A stretch of DNA of 64,000 nucleotides from Dendrophyllia cribrosa (taxonomy: Eukaryota > Cnidaria > Anthozoa > Scleractinia > Dendrophylliidae), in the NCBI GenBank assembly GCA_024195265.1, contig JAJLRJ010000001.1, forward strand, positions 5,710,357-5,774,356. The letters run 5' to 3'. The notes below the pieces were generated by a model. That model saw only the letters and a list, made by a program, of their open reading frames with translations, made no database searches and was not told the DNA's origin. This document shows, in pieces, positions 46,631 to 57,263 of this stretch. Each line of letters opens with the position of its first letter. The stretch's first letter is position 1. Position numbers and translations under genes: made by a program.

Positions 46631-47233
46631 GGTAGATTCACAGTATCTTCTTTTGTAAATAACATGTAAATGTTTGGAATTATCTTGTAACTTACCAAAA
46701 TATTATCTCCTCACACGAGACATTTGCTCCGGGCGTGCGCGCTATTGTTTTGTTTTGGATTCCCATCGGTTTTGGCTTTTGTTTTAGTTTTAAGAACGGT
46801 ATGCATAGCTAATGAATGTATGGGGTTATACGGAAATATTTCCGATATCAATACTGTACTATCTTACCAGTTGTTTAGTAACCTTGAAGCGCGAGGTTTC
46901 CTTAATAGCCGTGATTGCCGCTTTCTTTCTGGTTTCCCTCGTTCTCACCGCAAGGCCATGCACTGACAGACGAGCAAGCGAACGTAAACACGATGCCGAC
47001 CAAAGGAAGCCATAATACACTCAGTCGAAGCATCGTGCGGCTGAAAAGTGCAAAATGACGGAGGTTTCTTCGCTCGAACCTAAGCAAATTTCGCACCAAA
47101 ATATTTACTAGACTCCAGTCTTTCCAAAACCGAGTGTGGATGTTGACATTGGCACTGTTAAAAAGAGTAGAACGTTTAAAGCGATGACCGCGCGGTCGAA
47201 CTCCATACAAGCCTTTATACGAAATTGCTCACT
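46631..47233. other. Spacer between direct repeats, possible exon relic
   Basis: A plus-strand stretch from ATG 47055 reads 61 codons with a single TAG and ends at a CAAG|GT-like donor near 47237. It could be a decayed first exon, but no domain is recognisable. The frames at 46724-46966 (plus) and 46902-47210 (minus) were not accepted. Confidence 0.3.
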
Positions 47234-48256
47234 TCAAGGTCAAAATGACGGAACTTTTTTTAAAGTTATTAAAATATTTTAACGATCCTAAATAGAATAA
47301 TAACCATAGTACTGGAATTCGAGTGTGGATTTCACAAAAGTAACTGAGAAATGCACGAAATTTTGATTTTCCTTTCAAAAAATGACCTTTTTGCTATGAT
47401 GTTAGGGTCAAATTGGGAGCCTGGTGACGAGTGAAATACTACAGTGTATATAGGCAAATGTCACCCAATTTTTTGTCATGTGCAAATGTCTTTACCACAA
47501 ATGGGGCTGTTAAAACCCTGTAAATTAAATTTACATGTTTCAGTGGATCATGTAAATGTACCGTAAATAGTGATTTATGTAAGTGAGAAATTAGGAGGGC
47601 TATTGAAACTGTGTACAGTGCAGTCTCAGTATCGAACTTCTCGATAACTAGAACTAAAGGCAGTTTCCCCTGCTTCACTCTATTACAATTATTCGTTTCC
47701 CTCAATAACTTGAAATTTTAACAACTCGTTTTAAGGTGACTCGCTCGAAATGCAAAATGCGCTCATCTGTGACCTGGATGCAATTTCCCAACGGCAAACC
47801 TTTGGTCATAATTTCTTTGATTTTTACTCTATTGCAATAATTATTTTTGTATTTCCTAGTTGAATGAAGCGTGGATTATTAAATATGAACCGATTTTCTT
47901 CGAAATAAATACAGGAGTCAAAATCTGGATTTGCGCAAACCCCTCATTTCATATTGAGGCCCTCCTAGAAAAAAAATTGGTCCGTTTTATTTGGCTCAAA
48001 ATTTGCGAATCGACTTCCTTTGATATAGTCTAGAATGTGGCCAAGTTACACAAAATTCGTCGGAACAGAAACGCTGCAACAGAAATGCCGTCAACTTAGG
48101 AGTTTATTTCCACCCGATGTGAAATAAATATTTATTGCGTCTCAAAAAATAATAATCATGGACACTCAAAACCAAGAATATGTTGTATAGGCATGCGTTA
48201 TACCTTACAGCAAGTTCGACTGCGAATGCTACAAACCATTAAATTTTACTGACTCA

Positions 48257-48503
48257 AGCCCCATTCACACCAACGGTTAAACATGTTTAAATGTTGTTTA
48301 GTTTAACTACGTTTTTATCCTCCATCTTGGACGTTTTTAAGTGTATATGATTCAAACTACCTAGAATGGTAATAAAGGTCAATGAAGTTTCTTTTAGTAA
48401 AGATTCCACTCCAAATATTACGGGAGGTTATGAGGTATTTTTCTAAACTTGTTTTAAACTAAACAACATTTAAACATGTTTAAGCGTCGGTGTGAATGGG
48501 GTA
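48257..48503. mobile_element. Harbinger-like MITE, copy 3
   Basis: Ends AGCCCCATTCACACCAACGG and the complement of TACCCCATTCACACCGACG. Flanked by TCA on both sides. The copy-1 site (about 46171) reads GACTCAGTC with one TCA and no element. Confidence 0.9.
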
Positions 48504-48754
48504 TCAGTCTTTAGACCAACACCCAAGGCGAAAACGCGCTAAATATGTAATATTACTCTCCTCTTAATTTTACCGACATTATATATTATTTTGCTCCTAA
48601 AACATACAACGACAAGAAACTGGTAGTATTGGTACAACTTACGAACCGGTTTTGGTCACTGTAAGTGTTTTCCTGGTTGATAAACAACTTGTCGAAACTG
48701 CGGCATTCGCCCTATGGTCTTGCAGGCAGATTTTAGGCTTCGTTGGTTACGAAT

Positions 48755-48789
48755 CAGGGGCGGATTTAGGGGTGGGCCGAGGGGGCCGC

Positions 48790-48829
<40 letters not shown>

Positions 48830-49663
48830 TTTTGTCTGGGGTTATTATTATTTTTTTAATATTTTAGTTGGCAACGTCTGTCAGATGGTATTTTGCAGCT
48901 TGTGCTTTGTGTCCTGACATATATTTCCTTTATTATCACTGAATATGAACATTATCAAGCGTTGTTCGAATCAACCCGCCTTTATAAACAAGTCAGTTTC
49001 AAAACGACGAACTTGAAGCTAAAAATGTTCCAGGCGTTTCTTCCTTTTGAAATGACGAGGAAGGCTTTGTTCACAAAGACGTAGCTTTAGATTATGGTGC
49101 AATTGTTGACGACTATGCCAAGCGTAACCAGAGAAGGATGACATTAATCAACCCCTGCAGTGACTCTTCTTAAAGTCATTTCCACGGGATATTTCGTTTG
49201 TTTTAATTTGTTTTTGTCATCCGAAGCCTTCATTTTTGGGCGGGATTTTTGGCCACAAATGTTCCCAGAATGCATGCAGTATAGCATCAATTTTCCGGGG
49301 GCAGCGCTGCGGCTCATGTTTGATTTAATATTATTGTTAAGTTGGAAAAGGTCATGTCATTCATCAAAACACGCATCATTTTAAAAGTGTTTATTGTACT
49401 TCTTTGACAACCACACCTGTATTTTATTAAATATTTCAGCATTTCTTGTTCAATATTGAATCCAAGCAATTGCTAAATTTAGGTGTCCAGAATGCACCAG
49501 ATTGCATCTCCGAGTACTCCAATTATCAAAATTTTTCGGGGGGGGGGGGGGGGGGGGGCATGTCCCCGAACCCCCCTAGATTGTCGCGCCTTTGGCGCGC
49601 CCATATTGTCACTATAAAAATTGCTTCGGCCCCCTCTTTATAGATTTCCTAATTCCGCCCCTG
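48755..49663. mobile_element. hAT-like non-autonomous element, 909 bp
   Basis: TIRs CAGGGGCGGATTTAGG and CAGGGGCGGAATTAGG. CGAAT borders both sides (48750-48754, 49664-49668). It holds a long poly(C) run (about 48791-48829) and a poly(G) run (about 49539-49558). The CAGGGGCGGA end is typical of hAT MITEs; the usual 8-bp duplication is not intact. No transposase. Confidence 0.8.
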
Positions 49664-49770
49664 CGAATGGCAAATGGCCAGTTCTCAGGCATATATGCTC
49701 CAATTGAGCCATTGTTTGTGAGCATTTGCCAATTGTATGTCAAGCATACTGTAAGTCAATTCGGTCCCCC

Positions 49771-52676
49771 ATGACGAATTGTCAAATTTAATTACCATTC
49801 GTAAACAACGAAGCCTAAAATCTGCCTGCAAGACCATTTAAAGGGGAAGTATCACGGGGATTTGGTGTCATTTTAAAAAGCAAAAAAATGATATTGTATG
49901 ATCAGAAACCGAAAAATAAAGCTCCAATGGTATGATAAATTATCACAAAATATATCAAAACTGTCGATGAGTGTCTAGTCATTGACGGACTGGGTCTCAT
50001 TGAATTGCAACTTGAAAAACATTAGCCTAATTTTTTTCAAGTTGCCACATTTTCGTCTTCAAATGGGCTAGAACAGACTATAATTTGTTCCTCTTTCAAG
50101 AAATTGGCTGATTTCACTCTTGGTGTTTTAGCATTATTTTATAAATAAGTTCAGGTGGTGTGAAATGGATTTGGCCAAACTGCCATCAGACAGAGACAGA
50201 ACGCCGCAGACAAGTTGTTTATCAATAAGGAAAACACCTAGAGTGACCAAAAACCGGTTCGTAAGTTGTACCAATACTAGCAGTTTCTTGTCGTTATATG
50301 TTTTAGGAGCAAAATAATATATAATGTTGGTAAAATTAAGAAGAGAGCAGTATTACAAGACTGAGTCAGTAAATTTTAAAGTGCCTACGAAATGTAATTT
50401 ATTTTTTGATGTATCGAAAGTTTCACCTTTTTAGACCTTGGAATAAAAGGTTTAAAGTGTTAGGGACGATGCGAAACGCTTATTTTATGGTCTCAAAGTT
50501 AGGTTGTTGGCGCTAAAAAGTGGCTCCAATTTGTGCGCGGCCAAAACCAGTGTCCTATTACACTGTGACGTAAATAGTTGTACAAACTGCTGCGGGAATA
50601 TAGAGAACAAGAGAGCGCTAGCTGACAAGAGACGTCGCTAGACGTGGACCAATATTATGTGGCGAGCGGCCTCAAACATACGAGATATTAGAATTCTTCG
50701 ATAACAGAGGGTGGAACAAAACTTTATTTTGCTCCAGAGGAAAATAGGCCGGCGAAATACACGAAATTTGCTCGCCGACATCGGAAAGGGTACGTCAAGG
50801 GATGTTGTTTTCAATGAAAGCGCTTATTGTTAAGGTTAATATTATTTTGCAAAAGAAAATAACATTCCGGCCGGTGAGGCCGTTTAATCAAGCATAGTTT
50901 TCCCAATCCATATCCTGTTTGGAAGTTCCTTCAAGCCTCGGCTCAACTGGAGAGCCGTCGAAGTCAGTGAGGCCTACCAAAATATACTGACTCGATCGGC
51001 ACTGACTGGCGAGTAATATAAATGTTTTTATATACGGTATTCCGAATTATAAAATTCAAAGTGCAGCGACGCAAGTGTTCACTGGAAGGCGTCTATTCTA
51101 CGGAACATCTATCAAAAATCTACATGTACAAATGCGTAAGACTATTCGGAACAAAATACATCGCTGAATCATTGCGTGTTCGATCAGATCAATTTTTATA
51201 CAATGAAATATAAATCAGACATAAATGTAAACACGATACTTTGAACTCACTTACAAGCCGCCAAGTGGTTAAAATTTTCAGAAACGTTCAATCGCTGGCA
51301 AGACACTGAATTAAGAAGCATAATTATTACGTATATACTTGACTTCAAACATTTTGAATAAATAAATAAATACGTTATCAAGACGTCGTGCCGCTAAAAA
51401 TACACCATTCACATTCAATTCAGCAAGCCGCCTGAAAAACACCACCTCGGATTATTATGCATAACATATCAGTATAATTTAGAAACTGTCAACTGGCAAG
51501 CCGCCAAGACATATCCTTCGCATTGAAAAAAGAACTAAGTAGACGGGCGAATTGCCAAGCCGATAAAATAAGTTCATAACCTCCACGCGCGATCAATGAA
51601 CTTCAGAGAAGACCGGCTGAGTCGCTTTTGCGCTAATATCATGATTGTTTGTACTACAAATATAGGGATGATATCTGTTTACAAACATTCGTTTTGTTAT
51701 TCAAATGTGCCAGCCACTGGAACAAAAGAACCCTTTGTTTCGGCAGCCAATAAGGCTCTGGTTGGTACATTAATAACAATTGGTGACGTCATTGATATCT
51801 TCCCTATATCGTTCGCGTTCGATAAACGCTAGTCAACAAGCCACTAAAACGAAATAACAAAAACGTCTCTGCGTTCAATAAGCTTACAACTCAACTGGCG
51901 AACCACTGAGACGCTGTGCTACTGAAATGTATACCTTTCACGTTCAATAATCTAAATCAAAGTCCGTCTTCTTCATGTTCACTTCCTTCGCTCAAGCGGC
52001 ACAGTCGGTTAATCTCGCTACGGCAAAACTACAGTGGACACGATCATTTCAGTTGATCAAGAGTGATCCGAAACTGATCCTCTTCACCTTCAGAGGACTG
52101 TAAAGAAACAAATTAGGCGCTGTCTTACATTTGAACAGCCAAAAGCGTTGGCAAAATGACCATCACGCCAAAGGATTCCAAGGGAATTATAGCGTAAACA
52201 AACCAATGTGTCATACTATTTACGTAATTTACGTCATCACGCACGCCCACTCGCCCCAGGCTCTCCAAAAATTGGAGCCACTTTTCAACCGAAGTGATGC
52301 ATCTTCGAGGGGCTAAAAAACCAATTTTCTTTCTTTTCCTCGGAAAATGATTATTGTTTTCGTTCTTTGGACATAATAATATTAAACTAATGAAAAAGAA
52401 GAAAAAAAATACATTTCATAGGCACTTTAATGGTTTGTAGCATTCTGTAAGGTATAACGCATGCCTATACAACATATTCTTGGTTTTGAGTGTCCATGAT
52501 CATTATTTTTTAAGACGCAATAAATATTTATTTCACCTCGGGTGGAAATAAGCTCCTAAGTTGACGGCATTTCTGTTGCGGCGTTTCCGTTCCGACGAAT
52601 TTTGTGTAACTTGGCCACATTCTAGACTATATCAAAGGAAGTCGATTCGCAAATTTTGAGCCAAATAAAGCGGACA
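49771..52676. repeat. Inverted copy of the 45-50 kb repeat, split by a transposon
   Basis: 49771-50379 and 52427-52676 are the reverse complement of about 45900-46440. The two parts are contiguous in the direct copies. Copy 2 and this arm meet near 49770, forming a large fold-back. Confidence 0.85.
50380..52426. mobile_element. TTAA-target TIR element, 2047 bp
   Basis: Ends AGTGCCTACGAAATGTA and the complement of AGTGCCTATGAAATGTA, flanked by TTAA (50376-50379, 52427-52430). The uninterrupted arm in copy 1 has a single TTAA. The interior has degenerate units with GCAAGCCGCCAAG near 51250-51560 and 51830-51960. No transposase was recognised. Confidence 0.88.
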
Positions 52677-52787
52677 GTCTTGCCAGTCAGTTACAGTCTT
52701 GTTGCAATTTCATCTTCGTCTGTGATTGGTTCCCGTTTGATGACGTACGATTGTATCGTATCCGTTTCCTGAATTGGGTAAGATACG

Positions 52788-53387
52788 TCATTTTGTTCTG
52801 AAAAATGAGTTTCTCCATTTTCGATCCGAAAAACTGAAAGAACCAAATCGACTGTTCAAAGCTCGAACTTCCCTGTCCTGACAAAAGGTTCTTCGAAACA
52901 GATCGCGGATTTCTTCTTTTGTTTCTTCTGAAATGATTCTGTGCCCTACAACGGCGCTTGTTTTATGAAGTACAGGATAACTGCGACAAGGAGGTAAATG
53001 GTAAATGGTAAGGAAGAGAAGACCATCCGTGAGACCCCAACTGTTGAAAGCTGAAATGCTTGGCCCAATTCCCTTTTTCATCCCATCGAAAAAAAATGGT
53101 TCATACCACATTTTTGTGTTCACATCATAAACGTACACGGTTTTGTTAGCGTCCAAAGCGAGCTGAACAGTCCAGCCGGTACCTCCTCTGACCGTTTTCA
53201 TGTCTGAAAGCATTTCTCCAAAGGCATAAACATGAGTTATACATTTTTGATGATGTGATAGTTTCTTTGTAGCAATTGTCGAAAATAAGGATTTCTTGAT
53301 TTTGCTGCGTAGTTTCTTTTTAACCTGTATACAGTTCATACTCGTCTCCAATAGGAATGTTCCTATATTCTTCTTTCCGGGATCCAT
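52788..53387 (-). CDS. SLOG/YpsA-like Rossmann protein (tentative), virus-like cluster
   Basis: Intact 199-codon frame with no intron signals. VYAFGEML is followed by GGTGW (residues 68-72), then VQLALDA and VYVYD. A C-terminal helical region with P.LHK and EEIRDLF follows. A glycine loop, then Gln/Asp helix, then hydrophobic strand is the pattern of SLOG-superfamily ligand-binding Rossmann proteins; the assignment is from memory of the motif. It is read away from a TATA promoter region at 53.5 kb and is the only long intact frame in the 52.7-58.5 kb cluster. Role unknown. Similar proteins are carried by some viruses and mobile elements (inference). Confidence 0.5.
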   Translation of the reverse strand: MDPGKKNIGTFLLETSMNCIQVKKKLRSKIKKSLFSTIATKKLSHHQKCITHVYAFGEMLSDMKTVRGGTGWTVQLALDANKTVYVYDVNTKMWYEPFFFDGMKKGIGPSISAFNSWGLTDGLLFLTIYHLPPCRSYPVLHKTSAVVGHRIISEETKEEIRDLFRRTFCQDREVRALNSRFGSFSFSDRKWRNSFFRTK

Positions 53388-53474
53388 GTGAAGTGAGTCA
53401 TCTTGAGAGTTATCTCACCATCTGGAAAAAAGAAAAAAGTGATTCAATTCATAGAGCAAGGTTGACGTAAGACA

Positions 53475-53584
53475 AGCATTTGGGGGAACGCTGACGCCAC
53501 ACTGACGTCATGCTGACGCCATCTTCTTATTATAAAAGCATCTGTCGTTCATTTCTTCCATCTGCAGAAAACTGAAAGAGAAGA
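53475..53584 (+). promoter_or_regulatory. TATA promoter module 1
   Basis: TGACG-bearing words (GCTGACGCC, ACTGACGTCATG, GCTGACGCCATC) precede TATAAAAG at 53531-53538, with the first ATG at 53585. The same order occurs at 58110-58181. The upstream minus-strand gene begins at 53387, so the module may act in both directions. Confidence 0.6.
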
Positions 53585-53654
53585 ATGCCCAAACAGATTA
53601 GTATGACTGATTTTACCCCACCGAAAATGAAATCAACGAAATCCGCTTAAGTGT

Positions 53655-54238
53655 ATGCAGGGAAAAAGAAGAAGAAGGAAAAACCCCAATTTGGTTGACG
53701 TGAATCTTGTCAGCCATGTGATCACTGTTGAAGACTCAGGAACAACTGGATCGATTCAGCAGATGGTTCCTTTTAAATCCAACGCTGAGTGTGAAGTCAA
53801 TGAACCCTTGATTGTTGACGAATCAGTGCAGGAAATTCCCTCTGTTTATATCTCTCAAATGAAGTTTGCAAATGAAGCTCCTGCGGTGAACAGCACCACT
53901 GTTGTTGCTCAACCACTAACCACCACTACTCCGGTCAGTGCTATTCCATTGACGAACATCCCATTCCAGCCTGGATTAAGCAACTTTGATCCACCCCCAC
54001 GAAAATCATTCCTCGATGTCCCATTCATTTTGTTGAGATAGTGGTAAAACTCAGCAAAACCAAAGAATTGTCTTACTTTGAATATCCCACCAACCAGTGC
54101 TGCCTGTTCTGTGCCAAGCGAGAAGAAGATGGTTACATGAACACTGTGATCACTCTGCTGAATGATTGCATTAAGGAGTATTTCTCAGTACGTATCCGCT
54201 CTTCACCATTCACACGCCGCTCATTTAGCCTCAGTTAG
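53655..54238 (+). pseudogene. Virus-like cluster gene, frameshifted, function unknown
   Basis: The first frame (53655-54041, 128 codons) has a basic start (GKRRRRKN) and then a Thr/Val/Pro-rich, low-complexity body. It stops at 54039. A frame shifted by one base (about 54025-54238) continues coding-like sequence, including a Cys pair (CCLFC). A frameshift near 54025-54035 is the simplest reading. A short frame at 53585-53656 directly after the TATA box may be its true beginning, in a third frame. Similarity to adintovirus/Polinton structural genes is suggested by context only. Confidence 0.45.
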
Positions 54239-54944
54239 CCCGATCACTGACCAATTAACTACACTTTTCACAAAATTGAAACCCATCCCATCGCGCAGTT
54301 TACTCTCTATACTACAATACCCACAGTTTTTCTCCGCCTCAACTCTTAGCCACTTCGCGCAATAAGCGCTCAAAAATACCCTCTTTTAACCTTCCCCAAA
54401 TGACCTGCGCACAAACACACACAGTTCATGCACTGACACCCTGACCAATTTACATTATTCAAATGAGAGCGATCTTTGTGCCAATGTGGTCAAGGATTTG
54501 GTGAGGTTAGCACAAATCCTGCACGTCGTCGCTAAAAGCATTTTAGCCCATTTTTTTTATCTTCCTCGTTCCTCGCGACTTTGCCGTTCGCGCGCACACT
54601 CAATGTGAAATGTGTTTTTACATTAGTAAGATTTTGGGGTATTTACACTTTTATTATGGAAGGAATTTACTGAGTAAGGAAGTTAAACTTTTATGCGACT
54701 TAAGAACACATCGTAAAGCCCTCAATCCGGCGCGCGGCGCGCGCGCACTGTTTCAAATCAGTTTTTTTGGACGCGTTTTAAATGTAACGTGTTTTTTTTT
54801 TGGCTCGCACGGTTTAAAAGTAACGTTTTTCGCTGACGCGTCCTCCCTGCCTGCCCATTTCTTGTTTGTGTGTGCGTGGTTGATTTTTGGGAAACATAAA
54901 GCAACGAAAAAAAACAGCAACGAACAAGACGAAGAAAAAGAGTC
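54239..54944. other. Gap in virus-like cluster
   Basis: No supported frame. It includes TTTTT runs and a GCGCGCGGCGCGCGCGC stretch near 54730. Probably decayed coding or unrelated inserted DNA. Confidence 0.4.
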
Positions 54945-55162
54945 ATGAACGGAAAAGGTTTTTTTCCTTCATAGCCAAAATCATTCCCTTCGTTGCCAAA
55001 ATTGCAAAATCTTCAGCCCCTGTCATCACAAAGGCAAGCATCAAAGCTAAAGCAAAAACCGCAGCCAAAACTGGAATAGAAGCGGCCAAATAATCAGTTT
55101 CAAAATTGACCAAGAAAGCTGCTTTGGGTGCTGTCAGTGCTGCAGCGCGATTAGGTATATAA
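54945..55162 (+). pseudogene. Small basic, Ala/Lys-rich virus-like frame, broken
   Basis: ATG 54945 leads after a T run (about 54960-54966) into a different frame, then an in-frame TAA at 55091-55093 interrupts an otherwise continuous Ala/Lys-rich helix that ends at 55162. A hydrophobic segment (IAKIIPFVAKIA) comes first. Such short basic amphipathic proteins are typical minor virion or core proteins of adeno- and adintovirus-like elements (inference). Confidence 0.45.
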
Positions 55163-55208
55163 AAAAAGGAATGGATGAGGTTGATAATCGTAAACGACTA
55201 AAACGACG

Positions 55209-55614
55209 ATGGAGGCGACGATGAAGCGAATTCAACGACATCTCCCCTTTTTTCGTTCTGTTTTGAAAGAACAAAAATCGCCACAAGCGAGAAGAGCAAT
55301 TGATACATGCCAATAAGGATCAAGTCAATGCAATCAGTGAAATGGTGATGAATCTTTTAAAGAAAAAAGTACCAGTACCTCGTTCGACGATGACTCAACT
55401 TAAACCCTATAAAAACAAGTTGAGAGACATTACAAAAAAGAAAAATTCTCCAAAGAAGCGTCGAAAGATATTGCTTTCTCAGAAAGGACGTGGTTTCTGG
55501 AAAAAGATTGGATTCAGTTTGCCAATGTCTTCTTCAAAGAGAGCAACCGCTTTTCACAGCATGATAAAAGAAAATGATCACTCTTCTCCAAGAGATCAAC
55601 AAGAAGTACAATGA
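55209..55614 (+). pseudogene. Polinton/adintovirus-type small basic protein, one frameshift
   Basis: ATG 55209 opens a frame with an N-terminal helix that ends in an Arg/Ala-rich segment. A one-base shift near 55295-55300 moves the continuation to the frame ending at 55614. The second part has the order seen in a protein commonly encoded beside Polinton/Maverick structural genes: a Val/Ile-Ser-Glu helix, a (K)3VPVP turn, a Lys-rich region and a QKG.GF motif before a hydrophobic end. I place it by that pattern. Function in the family is thought to be core/DNA-packaging related but is not well established. Confidence 0.6.
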
Positions 55615-55684
55615 ACTGCATCAAAAGCATGAAGATTTAAAAATATTCTGGGAGAATACTTACAATACACTCGATGAGAAATAG
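55574..55684 (+). CDS. 36-residue coiled-coil-like frame
   Basis: ATG 55574 overlaps the end of the preceding frame by 41 bases and stops at 55682-55684. Heptad-like Leu/Ile spacing and many Glu/Lys suggest a short coiled coil. It could also be the continuation of the preceding gene after another frameshift. Confidence 0.35.
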   Translation: MITLLQEINKKYNELHQKHEDLKIFWENTYNTLDEK

Positions 55685-55813
55685 ATGAATTTGCAAAACA
55701 TTCTACTGTGTCAAAATTGTCGAACTCGACAAGATAAAGAGGAGGAAGGAGGATGTGTTGAACTGTGTCATCCTTGCAGTGAATTGATAAGTGGACAGGC
55801 TCGTCGACTTTAG
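55685..55813 (+). CDS. 42-residue Cys-rich (zinc-binding-like) frame
   Basis: ATG directly abuts the previous stop (TAGATG). It has a CX2C (CQNC) and a CX3CX2C (CVELCHPC) grouping separated by a charged linker, as in small zinc ribbons or RING-like knuckles. The direct abutment is unusual for a nuclear gene and fits compact viral gene packing. Function unknown. Confidence 0.4.
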   Translation: MNLQNILLCQNCRTRQDKEEEGGCVELCHPCSELISGQARRL

Positions 55814-55862
55814 AAAAGAAGGCATAAAAACAAAAACAACACCGTCAAATAAATCAGCAATT

Positions 55863-56093
55863 ATGGATGAAGTGATGATGATTCGCAGACAAGAATTTAA
55901 TCAACTGCTACAATTTTATAAAGGGCAAATCTTAGAAGATTCTGTATTAGAAAAAGTAGCGCAACTCTCTCTGCACAACAACATCATTTACTATCGGATC
56001 CTACCATTCCATCAAGTTTGGGAACAGCCCAAATCAAACCATTGGGACGAGATCGAGCTTCACCTTTTGAAAAAACGACTACAACAAGGATGA
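55863..56093 (+). pseudogene. Virus-like cluster gene, start retained, frame lost
   Basis: 76 codons from ATG 55863: an N-terminal RRQEFNQLL-type helix, then a Leu-rich segment. Coding-like, Thr- and Lys-rich sequence continues in a different frame (about 56018-56302), so a frameshift near 56015-56080 is likely. It resembles in layout the low-complexity linker proteins of Polinton-type elements (inference). Confidence 0.4.
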
Positions 56094-56254
56094 ACAACAA
56101 CCTACAGAGAAGAATAAGACATTCAACCCCCACCTCGCATACCTCACTTGGTTGGAAAAAAACCTCGGAAATCAACTGCTTAACGACTACGACCTCTTCC
56201 AGGATGGGAATATTGGGCACAAGGCCGACCAAAAAAAAAAAAGAATCCGAAAAC

Positions 56255-56523
56255 AAGTGGGCGGAAGATTGGACCAAAAAAGAAGCAAGTGAAACAGTAT
56301 AGATGGGGATTTGACATTCAAAAAGTCATTACCAAACTTCCTTTTGAATTTTATTTACCTGGCCATCAATATGCTGGACCATCAATATGCTGGACCTGGC
56401 ACAAAGTTGGAGAAAAGATTGAAACGAGCAGATCCAGGCATTAATCGGTTGGATTAGCAAAGCAAAGTCAATAGAAGACAAGTGGGATGCTGATTCCAAG
56501 ATGATCAAAGCCATTGATAAATG
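56255..56523 (+). pseudogene. Phospholipase A2-like viral domain, disrupted
   Basis: The stretch after about 56318 has a basic leader, then a PGH...AGPGT-type loop (about 56355-56405) like the calcium-binding loop of the PLA2-like domain found in capsid-associated proteins of parvoviruses and many Polinton/adintovirus elements. A 16-bp tandem duplication (CATCAATATGCTGGAC, about 56363-56394) shifts the frame inside this loop. The region that should hold the His-Asp catalytic helix is not visible; only a later helix-like segment remains, followed by stops. This is a relic and cannot encode a working enzyme. Confidence 0.55.
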
Positions 56524-57263
56524 CCCGAAAAAAAAACTCTGACAGAGAAAGCAGTGAAAAAAAATAATTTAAATCAAGAAACGATTCAAGTTGTAAAAAC
56601 ATGTTTATTGCTCACTTTTTTATATTGTGAAAAAGCAATTGTAACGTTTTTTGAAATAAAAGAGCATTTTTTTAACGAGGGTGATTCGTTGTTATCTCTA
56701 CATTTGTACTTTTCGTTGAAAAACAACCATGAAAGTTCCTCAACTTGAGAATGCAAACCAGCATAGTAGCACAACAAGCGAAGCGTTGCAAACCCCAAAT
56801 TGTCTTTCCAGTGTTACAACACCGCCCAATCCACGTTTGTGATCCAACACATAGAACTCGTTTCCGATTGAGTCTGTCGATCAATTCATTCATGTACGTT
56901 TCGAAACACCAATGAAGCTGGTTCTTTTTCAAGTTGGGAAACAAAACTTTCCACTCGGTTCGATCCGTGAGAAACATGACCTTAAGCAAGAATAACAAAT
57001 AACAGAGTTGTCATCAATAAAAGAATACAGCCGAACAGATTGGCGAAAAGCACTCCAGCCTGAAGGTGGTGGCGGAATGGGTGTAGGATTAAGGAAACGC
57101 TGCTCGATTTCCTCCTCCGACAAAGGTGGAACGTAATATTTTTTTTTTCACCATCTTTCTCCACTGATTCCTTGACCACTCTTAGCTTCATGACTTTCAA
57201 ATAACATGGGCTTCATGACTTTCAAATAACATGGGCTGAAAGAAAAAAAATTACATTCCTTCC
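56524..57263 (-). pseudogene. Minus-strand broken frames in virus-like cluster
   Basis: Minus frames 56982-57200, 56929-57123 and 56672-56998 follow each other with frame changes, one at a T run near 57140. Features are a basic/acidic N-terminus, a Pro-rich stretch (PIPPPPSGW) and, in one frame, a hydrophobic LLLMTTLLFVILA. Probably one decayed gene with a membrane segment. A direct 26-bp duplication around CATGACTTTCAAATAACATG lies at 57188-57236. Not recognised. Confidence 0.35.

Larger units (their letters stand above)
47234..49770. repeat. Direct repeat, copy 2, with two insertions
   Basis: Second copy of 45160-46580. It carries a Harbinger-like MITE (48257-48503) and a hAT-like element (48755-49663) that copy 1 lacks. 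Confidence 0.85.

Noticed and set aside
46724..46966. 80-codon plus frame with a hydrophobic start
   Set aside because: It resembles a signal peptide but no domain follows and no splice or promoter support was found.
45364..47705. Identical 88-codon minus frames at 45364-45630 and 47439-47705
   Set aside because: The frame is duplicated with its surrounding repeat and lacks any domain; conservation follows from recent duplication.
48714..48917. Proline-rich frames across the poly(C) run
   Set aside because: Caused by homopolymer C; not coding.
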